This document shows, in pieces, positions 6,057 to 14,897 of a DNA stretch of 34,926 nucleotides. The stretch's first letter is position 1, and each line of letters starts with the position of its first letter. This stretch comes from Bacteroidales bacterium (GTDB lineage Bacteria > Bacteroidota > Bacteroidia > Bacteroidales > Paludibacteraceae). The translations under genes were made by a program, and so were the position numbers. Location: NCBI GenBank assembly GCA_012517575.1, contig JAAYUQ010000003.1, positions 1-34,926 on the forward strand, read 5' to 3'. Below the pieces are notes generated by a model that was not told where the DNA came from, did no database searches, and worked only from the letters and a program-made list of their open reading frames with translations.

Positions 6057-9000
6057 ATGATAGAACGTATCATTCATTTTTCAATAAAGAATAAGTTTAT
6101 TATAGGCTTATTTGTAGTTGCATTAATTGGCTGGGGAACGTATTCGCTCACCCAATTGCCTATTGATGCAACCCCGGACATAACCAACAACCAGGTGCAG
6201 GTTATTTCGCTTGCCCCATCCTTGGCGGTTCAGGAAGTAGAGAGCTCAATTACAGCACCTATTGAAGTAGCTGTTGCCAATATCCCCAATATTATTGAGC
6301 TTCGCTCCATCTCACGTTTGGGCTTGTCGGTAACTACAATTGTGTTTAAAGACAATGTAGATATCTACTGGGCACGACAACAAGTAGGAGAACGCCTAAA
6401 AGAAGCCGAGGACATTATCCCGGCGGGTCTCGCAAAAATTGAGATGGCTCCAATTTCTACCGGCTTGGGTGAAATATACCAATATCGCCTTGCCGTGGAG
6501 AAAGGCTATGAAACTAAATTTACTCCAATGGAGTTAAGAACCTTGCAGGATTGGACGGTTCGCCGCGAGATGTTAGGAACTATAGGTGTGGCGGATATTA
6601 ATAGCTATGGCGGATTTGTAAAGCAATATGAAGTAGCCATAAATCCCGAGAGACTGAGAAGCATGAACCTTACACTCACCGACATTTTTGATGCACTCGA
6701 AAGAAACAACGAAAATACAGGTAGTGCCTATATCGATAAAAAGCCAACAGCTTATTTTATCCGTGGCATTGGGTTGGTAAAATCGTTAGAGGATATTGAA
6801 AAGATTGTTGTAAAAAGCAATTCATCGGGCATCCCGGTTTTAATTAGAGATATTGCCAGCGTTCAATATGGAAATTCCACACGATATGGTGCTATGGTTA
6901 TTGATACTACAGAGGCTGTTGGTGGTGTGGTAATGATGCTCAAAGGAGCAAATGCCAATGAGGTTACAAAAAATGTAGAATCCCGCATTGAAACCATTCA
7001 AAAATCATTACCTAAAGGGGTGAAAATTGAACCGTTTCTCAATCGTTCAGATTTGGTGGGACGTGCTATTAGTACTGTTGCCAGAAACTTGATTGAAGGT
7101 GCATTAATTGTTATTTTCATTTTGATATTGTTTTTGGGTAATATGCGGGCAGGGCTTATTGTTGCCTCAGTAATTCCACTTTCCATGTTATTTGCTGTTT
7201 CCATGATGCAACTTTTTGGCGTGTCGGGTAACTTGATGAGTTTAGGGGCAATTGATTTTGGGTTGATTGTGGATGGGGCAGTGATTATTGTCGAGAGCGT
7301 GGTGCATCGAATAACCATGAGCAAACACCATCATCCGGGTATCAAAAGGCTTTCGCAGCCACAAATGGATGAAACAGTGTTTCAGTCGGCTAAACGAATG
7401 ATGAGTTCAGCAACATTCGGGCAAGTTATTATCCTGATTGTATATGTCCCAATTATGGCATTGGTGGGGATCGAAGGTAAAATGTTTCGTCCCATGGCAC
7501 AAGTTGTGTCATTTGCATTGATTGGCGCTACAATTCTATCATTGACGTATGTGCCAATGGTGTCTACCTTATTCTTGAGTAAAAGTACCGAACACAAGCC
7601 CAATTTTTCAGACAAAATGATGGATTGGTTTCACAAAATATTTAATCCTGCTATTCAATTTGCATTAAAACGGAAATTACTTGTGTCAGCATCGGTCATT
7701 TCAATATTCATTGCAAGCCTATTTGTTTTTAATAGTCTGGGTGGTGAGTTCATTCCCCAGCTCGAAGAAGGAGACCTTGCGGCAGGGGTAATTACTTTGC
7801 AGGGTGGTTCGCTTACCAATACAGTTGAGCAAGTTCAAAAAGCTAATAAAATCCTGCTTGCTAACTTCCCGGAAATAAAACATGTTGTTTGTAAAATTGG
7901 TGCCGGCGAAATACCAACCGACCCAACACCTATGGAAACAGGCGATTATATTATTACGCTCAAAGATAAACACGAATGGACTTCGGCAAAAACCCGTGAG
8001 GAACTGGTGGAAAAGATGGAAGAAGCTTTGATTCCGTTGGCTGGCGTGAAATTTGAGTTTCAACAGCCCATTCAAATGCGTACCAACGAATTACTTTCTG
8101 GATCAAAACAGGACATTGCTATAAAGATATTTGGTGATGACCTGAATACACTAGCTGATAAAGCTTCGCAAGTGGAAAAAATCATTCAAAAGGTGCAAGG
8201 CGTTGAAGACATTAATGTGGAGAAAGTCACCGGACTGGCTCAGATTCAGGTTGAATATAATCGTGATCGATTGGCGCAATACGGACTTTCTATAGAAGAA
8301 GTAAACCGTGTCTTGCGTACTGCATTTGCAGGAAGTCAGGCGGGAGTAGTATTCGATGAAGAAAAACGGTTTGGACTAGTGGTACGAATGGATAAGGATT
8401 ACCGCCAAAGCATTGACGATGTAAAAAACCTTTCAGTTGCTTTGCCCAACGGCGGACAGATTCCTTTTGAACAAATTGCCAATGTTGAAATAAAATCAGG
8501 TCCTGCACAGGTGTCACGTGAAAATACGAAACGTCGTATAACCATTGGTTTCAATGTCCGTAACAGAGATGTACAGAGTGTCATAGCTGATGTGACAAAA
8601 CAGATTGATGCAAAAGTGCAACTACCAACAGGTTATTATGTAAAGTATGGTGGTCAATTTGAAAATCTTCAAGCTGCCAAGGCTCGTCTCGCTATTGCTG
8701 TTCCGGTAGCGTTATTGCTCATATTTGTACTGTTGTTCTTTACTTTTCATTCTGCTAAGCAAGCCTTGTTAATCTATACTGCTGTGCCCATGTCGTTTAT
8801 TGGGGGTATTTTGGCACTTTGGCTACGAGGTATGAATTTTTCCATTTCTGCAGGGGTTGGTTTTATCGCTTTGTTTGGTATCGCCGTATTAAATGGCATT
8901 GTACTCATTGCCGAATTTAACCGATTGGAGAAAGAAGAAGGTATCACAGATATTTACGAACGGGTTATTAAAGGACTGAATACACGTTTGCGTCCGGTAA

Positions 9001-10448
9001 TTATGACGGCTGCCGTTGCTTCGTTGGGTTTCTTGCCTATGGCATTATCTACCTCGGCAGGAGCCGAAGTGCAAAAACCGCTTGCAACAGTTGTTATTGG
9101 TGGACTGATAACAGCCACTTTACTGACGCTAATTGTTTTGCCTATCTTTTACATATTCTTTTCAACTTTTTCATTCAGGTCACTTTTTAAAAGGAAATCG
9201 GTGAAAACCTTGTCTATTTTGTTAATGCTTGTTGTTTGTTCTTCGGGCTTTAATTCAATAAATGCGCAGCAAACCAAAAGCATTAATCTGAAACAAGCAA
9301 TTCAACTGGCTCTGGACAGCAATTTATCCGTTCGCTCGTCCGCTTATTCTGTTGATGTTCAAAAAGCGTTGAAGGGTGCTTCGTGGGATATTCCAAAGAC
9401 CAGTATTGATGGACAATACGGGCAATTTAATTCCTACAACAAGGATAATAGTTTTACCGTTTCGCAGTCCTTTGCTTTTCCTACAGTTTATATAAACCAA
9501 AACAAACTGGCTAAAGCCAATATAAAAAGCAGCGAATGGCAGTTGAAAAGCTCTCAGCTCGAAATTGCCACACAGGTTAAACAAATTTATTGGCAGCTGG
9601 CTTACTTGTATTCAAAACAAAAATTGTTTGCCTATCAGGATAGTTTGTATTCGGGTTTCAGGAAAGCGGCAGAGCTTCGCGCTAACACAGGCGAGACCAA
9701 TAAACTCGAAATGATTTCGGCCCGTTCGCAAAGCCTTGAAATAAAAAATCAGCTCCGCCGGATAAATGCCGATTTGATTATTTACAATCAGAAATTACAA
9801 ACGATATTAAATACCAAATCAGATGTCGCACCTGCCGATACTATTTTGCGCCGAATCGACTATTTACCTGTCGATAATTCCAACTTAGCTGCTAATCCTT
9901 CGTTGGCGTATGTCAACCAGCAGGTCGAAGTATCTCATTGGGAGAAGAAAGTCGAAACTAGCCGGATATTGCCCGATTTAAGTATTGGATATTTCAGTCA
10001 GACTTTACTTGGTACGCAAGATGTAAACGGAATTTCACGCACCTTTGGCACAGGCGACCGCTTTACCGGAATTCAGGCAGGCATTAGTATTCCGTTATGG
10101 TTTACACCTTTTACCGCCAAAGCCAAAGCGGCTAAAATGAAAGAGAAAGCAACTCAAACCGATGCCGAAAATTTCTCAAAATCGCTTTCGGGTAACTATC
10201 GTTCATTAATGCTTGAGTTCAGCAAAAACAGTAATAGCGTGGAGTATTACGAAAAACAGGCAATTCCCGAAGCCGATTTAATTATTGAACAGGCAACTCA
10301 AAGTTACAAAGCCGGAGCAATGGATTATCTGGATTACATTCTTAGTTTAAGTCGCGCATTAAGTATTAAGCAAAGCTATCTCGATGCACTGAATGACTAT
10401 AACCAAACCATTATTTCAATAGACTTTATTACCGGAAAAATATATTAA
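6057..10448 (+). CDS. czcA: Heavy-metal RND efflux pump fused to TolC-like outer membrane factor
   Basis: This 1463-residue protein joins two components of a tripartite pump. Residues about 1-1040 are a CusA/CzcA proton-driven permease: first membrane helix at 10-30, periplasmic porter domain with IPIDATPDITNN-like start, second membrane block, second porter domain and final membrane block. The fourth-helix motif DFGLIVDGAVIIVE, beginning at about Asp400, is the pattern associated with divalent ions (Zn, Co, Cd) rather than Cu/Ag. A second signal-peptide-like stretch follows at about 1043-1071 (KRKSV, a hydrophobic run, then NAQQ). A TolC/CzcC-type coiled-coil outer membrane factor occupies 1072-1463. 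The adaptor is encoded next. Such fusions are known in Bacteroidetes. Confidence 0.92.
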   Translation: MIERIIHFSIKNKFIIGLFVVALIGWGTYSLTQLPIDATPDITNNQVQVISLAPSLAVQEVESSITAPIEVAVANIPNIIELRSISRLGLSVTTIVFKDNVDIYWARQQVGERLKEAEDIIPAGLAKIEMAPISTGLGEIYQYRLAVEKGYETKFTPMELRTLQDWTVRREMLGTIGVADINSYGGFVKQYEVAINPERLRSMNLTLTDIFDALERNNENTGSAYIDKKPTAYFIRGIGLVKSLEDIEKIVVKSNSSGIPVLIRDIASVQYGNSTRYGAMVIDTTEAVGGVVMMLKGANANEVTKNVESRIETIQKSLPKGVKIEPFLNRSDLVGRAISTVARNLIEGALIVIFILILFLGNMRAGLIVASVIPLSMLFAVSMMQLFGVSGNLMSLGAIDFGLIVDGAVIIVESVVHRITMSKHHHPGIKRLSQPQMDETVFQSAKRMMSSATFGQVIILIVYVPIMALVGIEGKMFRPMAQVVSFALIGATILSLTYVPMVSTLFLSKSTEHKPNFSDKMMDWFHKIFNPAIQFALKRKLLVSASVISIFIASLFVFNSLGGEFIPQLEEGDLAAGVITLQGGSLTNTVEQVQKANKILLANFPEIKHVVCKIGAGEIPTDPTPMETGDYIITLKDKHEWTSAKTREELVEKMEEALIPLAGVKFEFQQPIQMRTNELLSGSKQDIAIKIFGDDLNTLADKASQVEKIIQKVQGVEDINVEKVTGLAQIQVEYNRDRLAQYGLSIEEVNRVLRTAFAGSQAGVVFDEEKRFGLVVRMDKDYRQSIDDVKNLSVALPNGGQIPFEQIANVEIKSGPAQVSRENTKRRITIGFNVRNRDVQSVIADVTKQIDAKVQLPTGYYVKYGGQFENLQAAKARLAIAVPVALLLIFVLLFFTFHSAKQALLIYTAVPMSFIGGILALWLRGMNFSISAGVGFIALFGIAVLNGIVLIAEFNRLEKEEGITDIYERVIKGLNTRLRPVIMTAAVASLGFLPMALSTSAGAEVQKPLATVVIGGLITATLLTLIVLPIFYIFFSTFSFRSLFKRKSVKTLSILLMLVVCSSGFNSINAQQTKSINLKQAIQLALDSNLSVRSSAYSVDVQKALKGASWDIPKTSIDGQYGQFNSYNKDNSFTVSQSFAFPTVYINQNKLAKANIKSSEWQLKSSQLEIATQVKQIYWQLAYLYSKQKLFAYQDSLYSGFRKAAELRANTGETNKLEMISARSQSLEIKNQLRRINADLIIYNQKLQTILNTKSDVAPADTILRRIDYLPVDNSNLAANPSLAYVNQQVEVSHWEKKVETSRILPDLSIGYFSQTLLGTQDVNGISRTFGTGDRFTGIQAGISIPLWFTPFTAKAKAAKMKEKATQTDAENFSKSLSGNYRSLMLEFSKNSNSVEYYEKQAIPEADLIIEQATQSYKAGAMDYLDYILSLSRALSIKQSYLDALNDYNQTIISIDFITGKIY

Positions 10449-10462
10449 TTTCACACCTTTAG

Positions 10463-10482
10463 CCCCCTTTGGGGGTTGGGGG
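10463..10482. repeat. G/C-run palindromic repeat between pump and adaptor genes
   Basis: CCCCC TTT GGGGG (10463-10475) is a perfect hairpin, followed by TT and a second GGGGG run. It resembles the small dispersed palindromes found throughout Bacteroidetes genomes. It sits in the 51-base gap and could modulate downstream expression. Confidence 0.55.
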
Positions 10483-10499
10483 TCTAAAAAACAATCATT

Positions 10500-11684
10500 A
10501 TGACAAAATATAAATTTATATCACCTATCATTATTCTAGCTGCTCTTCTCGCATTTTCGTCATGCAAAGGAGATAAAAAACAGGGTGTAGAAGCCAAAGA
10601 AACAGAAGTTATACCCGAAAATATTGTGGAACTGAGTGGCGACCAGGTAAAACTTGCCAACTTAGAAACGGGCGCAATCGAATTGCGTTCCCTGAGCGGA
10701 ACCCTCAAAGTGAGCGGTGTAGTTGCCGTCGCACCTCAAAACATGGCTATGGTAAGTATGCCTATGGGTGGTTTTGTGAAAAGTACGTCCCTTATGCCTG
10801 GCAATTCAGTCACAAAAGGTCAAACGTTGGCTGTAATTGAGAACTCCGAATTTATTGATATTCAACAAAACTACCTCGAAGCAAAAAGCAAACTTGAATA
10901 TGCCGAAGCTGATTACAAACGACAAAAAGAGTTGTATAAAAACGATGTGGCGTCCGCCAAAAATATGCAGTTGGTTACTTCTGATTACAAAAGTCTTAAA
11001 GTACAGGTTAGCGCATTAGAACAAAAATTATCACTCATTGGCATTAACCCTGCCCGCCTGAACGAAAATACTATCAGTCGGTCGGTAAATCTCATTGCTC
11101 CCATAACCGGATATATTAAAACCGTAAACGTAACCATTGGAAAATCGGTTTCGGCTAACGATGTCTTATTCGAAATTGTCAATACCAGCAAGCTCTTTCT
11201 TCAAATTTCTCTTTTTGAAAAAGATGCGGACAAAGTTTCTACCGGACAAAAAATACGCTTCTTTATCAATAATGAAACTGAGCAGCACATGGCAATGATT
11301 TACCAAACTGCCAAATCAGTTGATGCAGATAAAACCTATAAAGTGTATGCAAGTGTTCAGGGGACATGCAAAAATGTATTGCCCGGTATGTATGTCAATG
11401 CTGTTATCGAAGCCACAAGTAACAAAGTAACAGCTGTACCTTCCGAAGCAATTGTTAGTTTCGAGGACAAAGACTATATTTTTGTTTTTGAAAGAAACAA
11501 AAAGGAAAGCGGCAAACCTTTTACAGAATACCGAATGATACAAGTAAAAAAAGGGGTGACCGATGAGGGGTATACCGAAATTACGTTACCAGACAACTAC
11601 AATTTTAAAGCCGCAAAAGTCATTGTAAAAGGAGCATATAACTTGCTTTCGGCCAAGAAAAATGCCGGCGAAATGAGTTGTTAG
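10500..11684 (+). CDS. czcB: RND efflux periplasmic adaptor lipoprotein (CzcB/CusB family)
   Basis: This 394-residue protein has a lipoprotein signal ending at Cys22 (FSSC). It is followed by the membrane fusion protein order: a barrel-sandwich half (about 75-115), a coiled-coil hairpin (about 118-175, QNYLEAKSKLEYAEADYKRQ), the second lipoyl half (about 190-225), a beta barrel and a membrane-proximal domain. It links the inner membrane pump to the outer membrane factor. Here both of those are encoded in the single upstream gene, so these two genes supply the whole tripartite system. The N-terminal 50 residues are Lys/Glu-rich and lack the His/Met clusters of some metal adaptors. Confidence 0.9.
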   Translation: MTKYKFISPIIILAALLAFSSCKGDKKQGVEAKETEVIPENIVELSGDQVKLANLETGAIELRSLSGTLKVSGVVAVAPQNMAMVSMPMGGFVKSTSLMPGNSVTKGQTLAVIENSEFIDIQQNYLEAKSKLEYAEADYKRQKELYKNDVASAKNMQLVTSDYKSLKVQVSALEQKLSLIGINPARLNENTISRSVNLIAPITGYIKTVNVTIGKSVSANDVLFEIVNTSKLFLQISLFEKDADKVSTGQKIRFFINNETEQHMAMIYQTAKSVDADKTYKVYASVQGTCKNVLPGMYVNAVIEATSNKVTAVPSEAIVSFEDKDYIFVFERNKKESGKPFTEYRMIQVKKGVTDEGYTEITLPDNYNFKAAKVIVKGAYNLLSAKKNAGEMSC

Positions 11685-11710
11685 TAGAAATCATTTATAA
11701 AAATAAGATT

Positions 11711-12043
11711 ATGAAAGAAATAAAAGCATTTGTAAAGCCATTTAAAGTAAATGATATTTTAAATCAATTGCTACAGGCTGGTTATCCCAATACAACCGTT
11801 TCATTGGCTGAAGGGACTGGTAGTTTCAAGAGTGAAGAAACAACACTTTCAACCCATTTTTCTATCACAAATAGTAAAGTGGCTAAGATTGAAATTGTGT
11901 GTAATGATAGTGAGGTTGATAAAATTGTAAGTATAATTTCCGATAAGGCACGAACTGGTAATCCGGGTGACGGCATTATCTACGTTTCCGAAATACAGAA
12001 TGTCTATAAAGTAAGGACAGGATTGGAAAGCAAGGAAGATTAG
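11711..12043 (+). CDS. PII-like signalling protein of metal efflux operon
   Basis: From ATG 11711 this is a 110-residue PII-fold protein. The C-terminal signature is clear: ARTGNPGDGIIYV at about 80-92, followed by IQNVYKVRTG to about 104. These residues form the nucleotide-binding B- and C-loops of PII proteins. The T-loop region (about 36-55) lacks the conserved uridylylated Tyr of GlnB/GlnK, so this is not a standard nitrogen regulator. PII-like proteins linked to metal RND operons are known and are thought to sense a nucleotide or metal and adjust the pump. The gene is last in the operon and is followed by a strong terminator. Confidence 0.85.
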   Translation: MKEIKAFVKPFKVNDILNQLLQAGYPNTTVSLAEGTGSFKSEETTLSTHFSITNSKVAKIEIVCNDSEVDKIVSIISDKARTGNPGDGIIYVSEIQNVYKVRTGLESKED

Positions 12044-12052
12044 TTTAAATCT

Positions 12053-12084
12053 AAAGACAGCTCAATGAATTGGGCTGTCTTTTT
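12053..12084 (+). terminator. Rho-independent terminator of efflux operon
   Basis: AAAGACAGCTCAA (12053-12065) pairs with TTGGGCTGTCTTT (12070-12082) around TGAA, with one G-T pair, followed by TT. It begins nine bases after the PII-like stop codon. Confidence 0.85.
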
Positions 12085-12117
12085 CAACTAGTTATAAGTA
12101 TCTGAAAAGTAAAACTT

Positions 12118-12132
12118 TGCAACTTAGTTGCA
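12118..12132. promoter_or_regulatory. 15-bp operator-like palindrome before the P-type ATPase
   Basis: TGCAAC TTA GTTGCA is the second copy of the palindrome at 4905-4919. It starts 28 bases before the -7 box, exactly as in the first copy. Shared repression by the Fur-family protein is inferred. Confidence 0.65.
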
Positions 12133-12153
12133 CTGTGTTTTTCATTATTTTTG
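12124..12153 (+). promoter_or_regulatory. Promoter of the P-type ATPase gene
   Basis: TATTTTTG (12146-12153) fits TAnnTTTG. The TTAGTTG segment (12124-12130) inside the palindrome occupies the -33 region. The leader to the ATPase ATG is about 75 bases. Confidence 0.5.
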
Positions 12154-12234
12154 TGGTGGATAAAGAATGAATAAAATCGTGGGAGTTTATCCACATAAAG
12201 GTATTCTGATTTTAAAACTAAATATAAAGTAGAT

Positions 12235-14322
12235 ATGAAAAAATATAAATTGAATAACTTGGATTGCGCATCATGTGCATCTAAGATTGAAAGCAGTTTG
12301 TCAAAACTGGAGGACGTGAAATTTGTAACTGTGAATTTTGCAAACGCCACCATGACTATCGACACCGATAATCTGGATAAGGTAAAAGCACAGATTAAGA
12401 AACTTGAACCGGACGTTGAAATTCAAGATGTCGAGAATGAGAAATCATTGGTATCAGTAAATGAACTTGTTGAAAATAAAGGAACTATAATCAAAGCCGT
12501 CTCTGCCTTGGCATTACTGATTATCGGAATAATATTTGAAGATAAACTACACAACACCCCCTATCAACTCGCTGAATACGCTGTATATATTACCGCCTAC
12601 CTCATTGTGGGTTGGAATGTGATAGCTTCTGCTGTAAAAAATATCATTAGAGGGCAATTCTTTGATGAACAGTTTTTAATGACCATTGCTACGCTTGGAG
12701 CTTTTGCTATTCATCAAATGCCCGAAGCAGTGGCAGTGATGTTGTTTTATGTGACAGGTGAATTGTTTCAGGACATTGCAGTGGGGCGGTCACGCAAGTC
12801 AATCAAATCACTGTTGGAAATTAAACCCGATTATGCCAATCTGAAATCAGGTGAGGAGGTAGCCAAAGTTTCTCCCGAAGAGGTAAAAGTTGGGGACATC
12901 ATTATCGTTAAGCCGGGCGAGAAAGTACCACTCGATGGAACAGTACTTGATGGAACTTCGTTTGTTGATACCGCAGCACTAACAGGCGAAAGTGTTCCCC
13001 GAAAAGTATCTGAAAAAGATGAAGTAATGGCAGGAATGATTAATCAGTCGGGCTTACTTACTGTAAAAGTCAACAAATTATTTGGAGAGTCGTCTGTCTC
13101 AAAAATTCTTGAATTGGTAGAAAACGCCACTTCACAAAAAGCGGAAACCGAGAAATTCATTACAACATTTGCCCGGTATTATACACCGATAGTAGTTATT
13201 GGTGCTTTGTTGCTGGCTATAGTGCCACCGCTTATATTTAGTGGCCAAACCTTTGGCGATTGGATTTACCGCGCACTGGTTGTATTGGTTATTTCTTGCC
13301 CTTGCGCTTTAGTTATAAGTATTCCCTTAGGCTATTTTGGCGGAGTTGGGTTAGCTGCCCGAAAAGGGATTTTAGTAAAAGGCTCTAATTTTTTGGATGC
13401 ACTGACACAGGTAACTACGGTAGTGTTTGATAAAACAGGAACACTTACAAAAGGAGAATTTAAAGTTTCGGAGGTGGTAACGTCCAACGGTTTTTCGAAA
13501 GAAGAAATATTGGAATACGCAGCTTACGCCGAAACCAATTCAAACCACCCGGTTGCTAAATCTATTTCCGAAGCTTTTGCTAAGGATATCGAAAAACAGA
13601 GAATAAAACAAGTTGAAGAGATATCCGGCCATGGGATCAAAGCAGTAGTTGACAATAAAACGGTGCTTGCCGGTAATGACAAATTACTTCATAAAGAGAA
13701 TATCGATCACCCTGTTTGTAATGTAGATGGAACGGTTGTACATATAGCCATTGATACGGTTTATGCAGGGTATCTAATCATTTCTGATACTTTGAAAGCT
13801 GATGCCATTGAAGCAATAGAGGCACTGAGAGCAAAGAATATTCAAACGGTAATGCTTACCGGCGATAACCAATTTGCAGCAGCTGCATTCGCAAAAAAAT
13901 TAAACATAGACAAATACTTCTTCGAACTATTACCCCAGGATAAAGTAAAACACATTGAAAACCTGATGCTGGAAAGTAAAGGAGGTAAAGTTGCTTTTGT
14001 GGGCGATGGCATAAATGATGCCCCGGTAATTGCTCGCGCCGATATTGGAATAGCTATGGGTGCTCTTGGCTCTGATGCGGCTATCGAAACTGCCGATGTG
14101 GTGCTAATGACCGATTCACCCTCTAAAGTTGCCACTGCTATAGATGTTGCAAAAACAACACGTACTATTGTTTGGCAGAATATCTATTTTGCCATGGGTG
14201 TTAAACTTATTTTTATAATACTGGGTGTATTCGGGGTCGCCACCATGTGGGAAGCGGTTTTTGGCGATATGGGTGTAGCTTTAATCGCAGTTTTTAATGC
14301 TATCAGGATACTAAGAAAATAA
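12235..14322 (+). CDS. zntA: P1B-type heavy-metal ATPase (Zn/Cd/Pb exporter, ZntA-like)
   Basis: This 695-residue protein has one N-terminal heavy-metal-associated domain with DCASC (Cys11, Cys14). Six membrane helices follow up to the CPC motif (Cys355-Pro-Cys357), with the actuator TGES loop between helices. The phosphorylation site is Asp399 in DKTGT. An NHPVAKS nucleotide-binding segment, a GDGINDAP hinge and two last helices follow. The final helices carry KLIFI and, later, WEAVFGDMG, matching the Lys and Asp that define the Zn/Cd/Pb subgroup (P1B-2) rather than copper exporters. It has its own operator and promoter and is likely induced together with the RND operon. It moves metal from cytoplasm to periplasm, where the RND system takes over. 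Confidence 0.93.
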   Translation: MKKYKLNNLDCASCASKIESSLSKLEDVKFVTVNFANATMTIDTDNLDKVKAQIKKLEPDVEIQDVENEKSLVSVNELVENKGTIIKAVSALALLIIGIIFEDKLHNTPYQLAEYAVYITAYLIVGWNVIASAVKNIIRGQFFDEQFLMTIATLGAFAIHQMPEAVAVMLFYVTGELFQDIAVGRSRKSIKSLLEIKPDYANLKSGEEVAKVSPEEVKVGDIIIVKPGEKVPLDGTVLDGTSFVDTAALTGESVPRKVSEKDEVMAGMINQSGLLTVKVNKLFGESSVSKILELVENATSQKAETEKFITTFARYYTPIVVIGALLLAIVPPLIFSGQTFGDWIYRALVVLVISCPCALVISIPLGYFGGVGLAARKGILVKGSNFLDALTQVTTVVFDKTGTLTKGEFKVSEVVTSNGFSKEEILEYAAYAETNSNHPVAKSISEAFAKDIEKQRIKQVEEISGHGIKAVVDNKTVLAGNDKLLHKENIDHPVCNVDGTVVHIAIDTVYAGYLIISDTLKADAIEAIEALRAKNIQTVMLTGDNQFAAAAFAKKLNIDKYFFELLPQDKVKHIENLMLESKGGKVAFVGDGINDAPVIARADIGIAMGALGSDAAIETADVVLMTDSPSKVATAIDVAKTTRTIVWQNIYFAMGVKLIFIILGVFGVATMWEAVFGDMGVALIAVFNAIRILRK

Positions 14323-14384
14323 AAACAGCGCAATGCATTAATTTAGCTCTTAATACAATGAATAATTGACATAAGAATTTCAAA

Positions 14385-14591
14385 ATGAAATTTATAACTA
14401 AATCTGTAATTACCTGTCCAAACTGTGGACACAAAAAAGAAGAAAAAATGCCGACAGATTCTTGCCAATACTTTTATCAATGTGAGAATTGCAAAACCGT
14501 TTTGAAACCCCAAAAAGGAGACTGCTGCGTGTTTTGTAGCTATGGTTCGGTAAAATGTCCCTTAATCCAAGAAAAGGAGAATTGTTGCTAA
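14385..14591 (+). CDS. Small Cys-rich metal-binding protein (GDCCVFCSYG motif)
   Basis: This 68-residue protein contains twelve cysteines: a CPNC knuckle at 11-14, CENC at 33-36, the motif GDCCVFCSYG at 46-55, CPLIQ from 58, and a C-terminal Cys-Cys pair. Small proteins with the GDCCxFCSYG motif occur beside metal resistance genes in diverse bacteria. They are probably cytosolic metal chaperones or binding proteins, though function is not established as far as I know. The gene lies 62 bases after the ATPase and has no separate promoter that I can see. Its stop is immediately followed by the remnant of another ATPase gene. Confidence 0.8.
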   Translation: MKFITKSVITCPNCGHKKEEKMPTDSCQYFYQCENCKTVLKPQKGDCCVFCSYGSVKCPLIQEKENCC

Positions 14592-14803
14592 TGACAAGTT
14601 TACCTTCAAAGGTAGTAACTGCATTGACATTTCCATTAGGATAGGAACGATTGCTTGACAGAATATTTATTTTGTCAAGGCTGTAAAACTAATTTTCATT
14701 ATTCTGGGTGTTTTGGCGTTGCAATCATAGTTGGAAGCAGTTTTTGTCGATATGGGTGTTGCTTTAATCGGGTCTTTAATGCTATTAGAATCTTACGAAA
14801 ATA
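14592..14803 (+). pseudogene. Decayed 3' end of a second P-type ATPase gene
   Basis: The sequence aligns by eye along its length with the last ~215 bases of the intact ATPase gene (about 14106-14320). Shared blocks include CGATATGGGTGT, GCTTTAATCG, TTTAATGCTAT and CAGAATAT. It starts with the equivalent of MTDSPSKVATA (here MTSLPSKVVTA) but soon meets a stop (TAG). The DMGVALI and NAIRIL regions remain recognisable at the DNA level. No upstream part of this copy exists here. It is therefore the leftover of a duplicated or recombined ATPase gene. Confidence 0.8.
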
Positions 14804-14897
14804 CTGTTTCGTAAGCTGAATGAAAAAATATATAATTACTTACTTAAAGTCGGCAGATGGTTTTAATTTACTTTCTTTACACTTAAAAAATACAACA

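Noticed and set aside
14820-14897. Upstream ATG extending the exported protein by 26 residues
   Set aside because: The extension would place a non-signal sequence before a perfect signal peptide that begins at ATG 14898.
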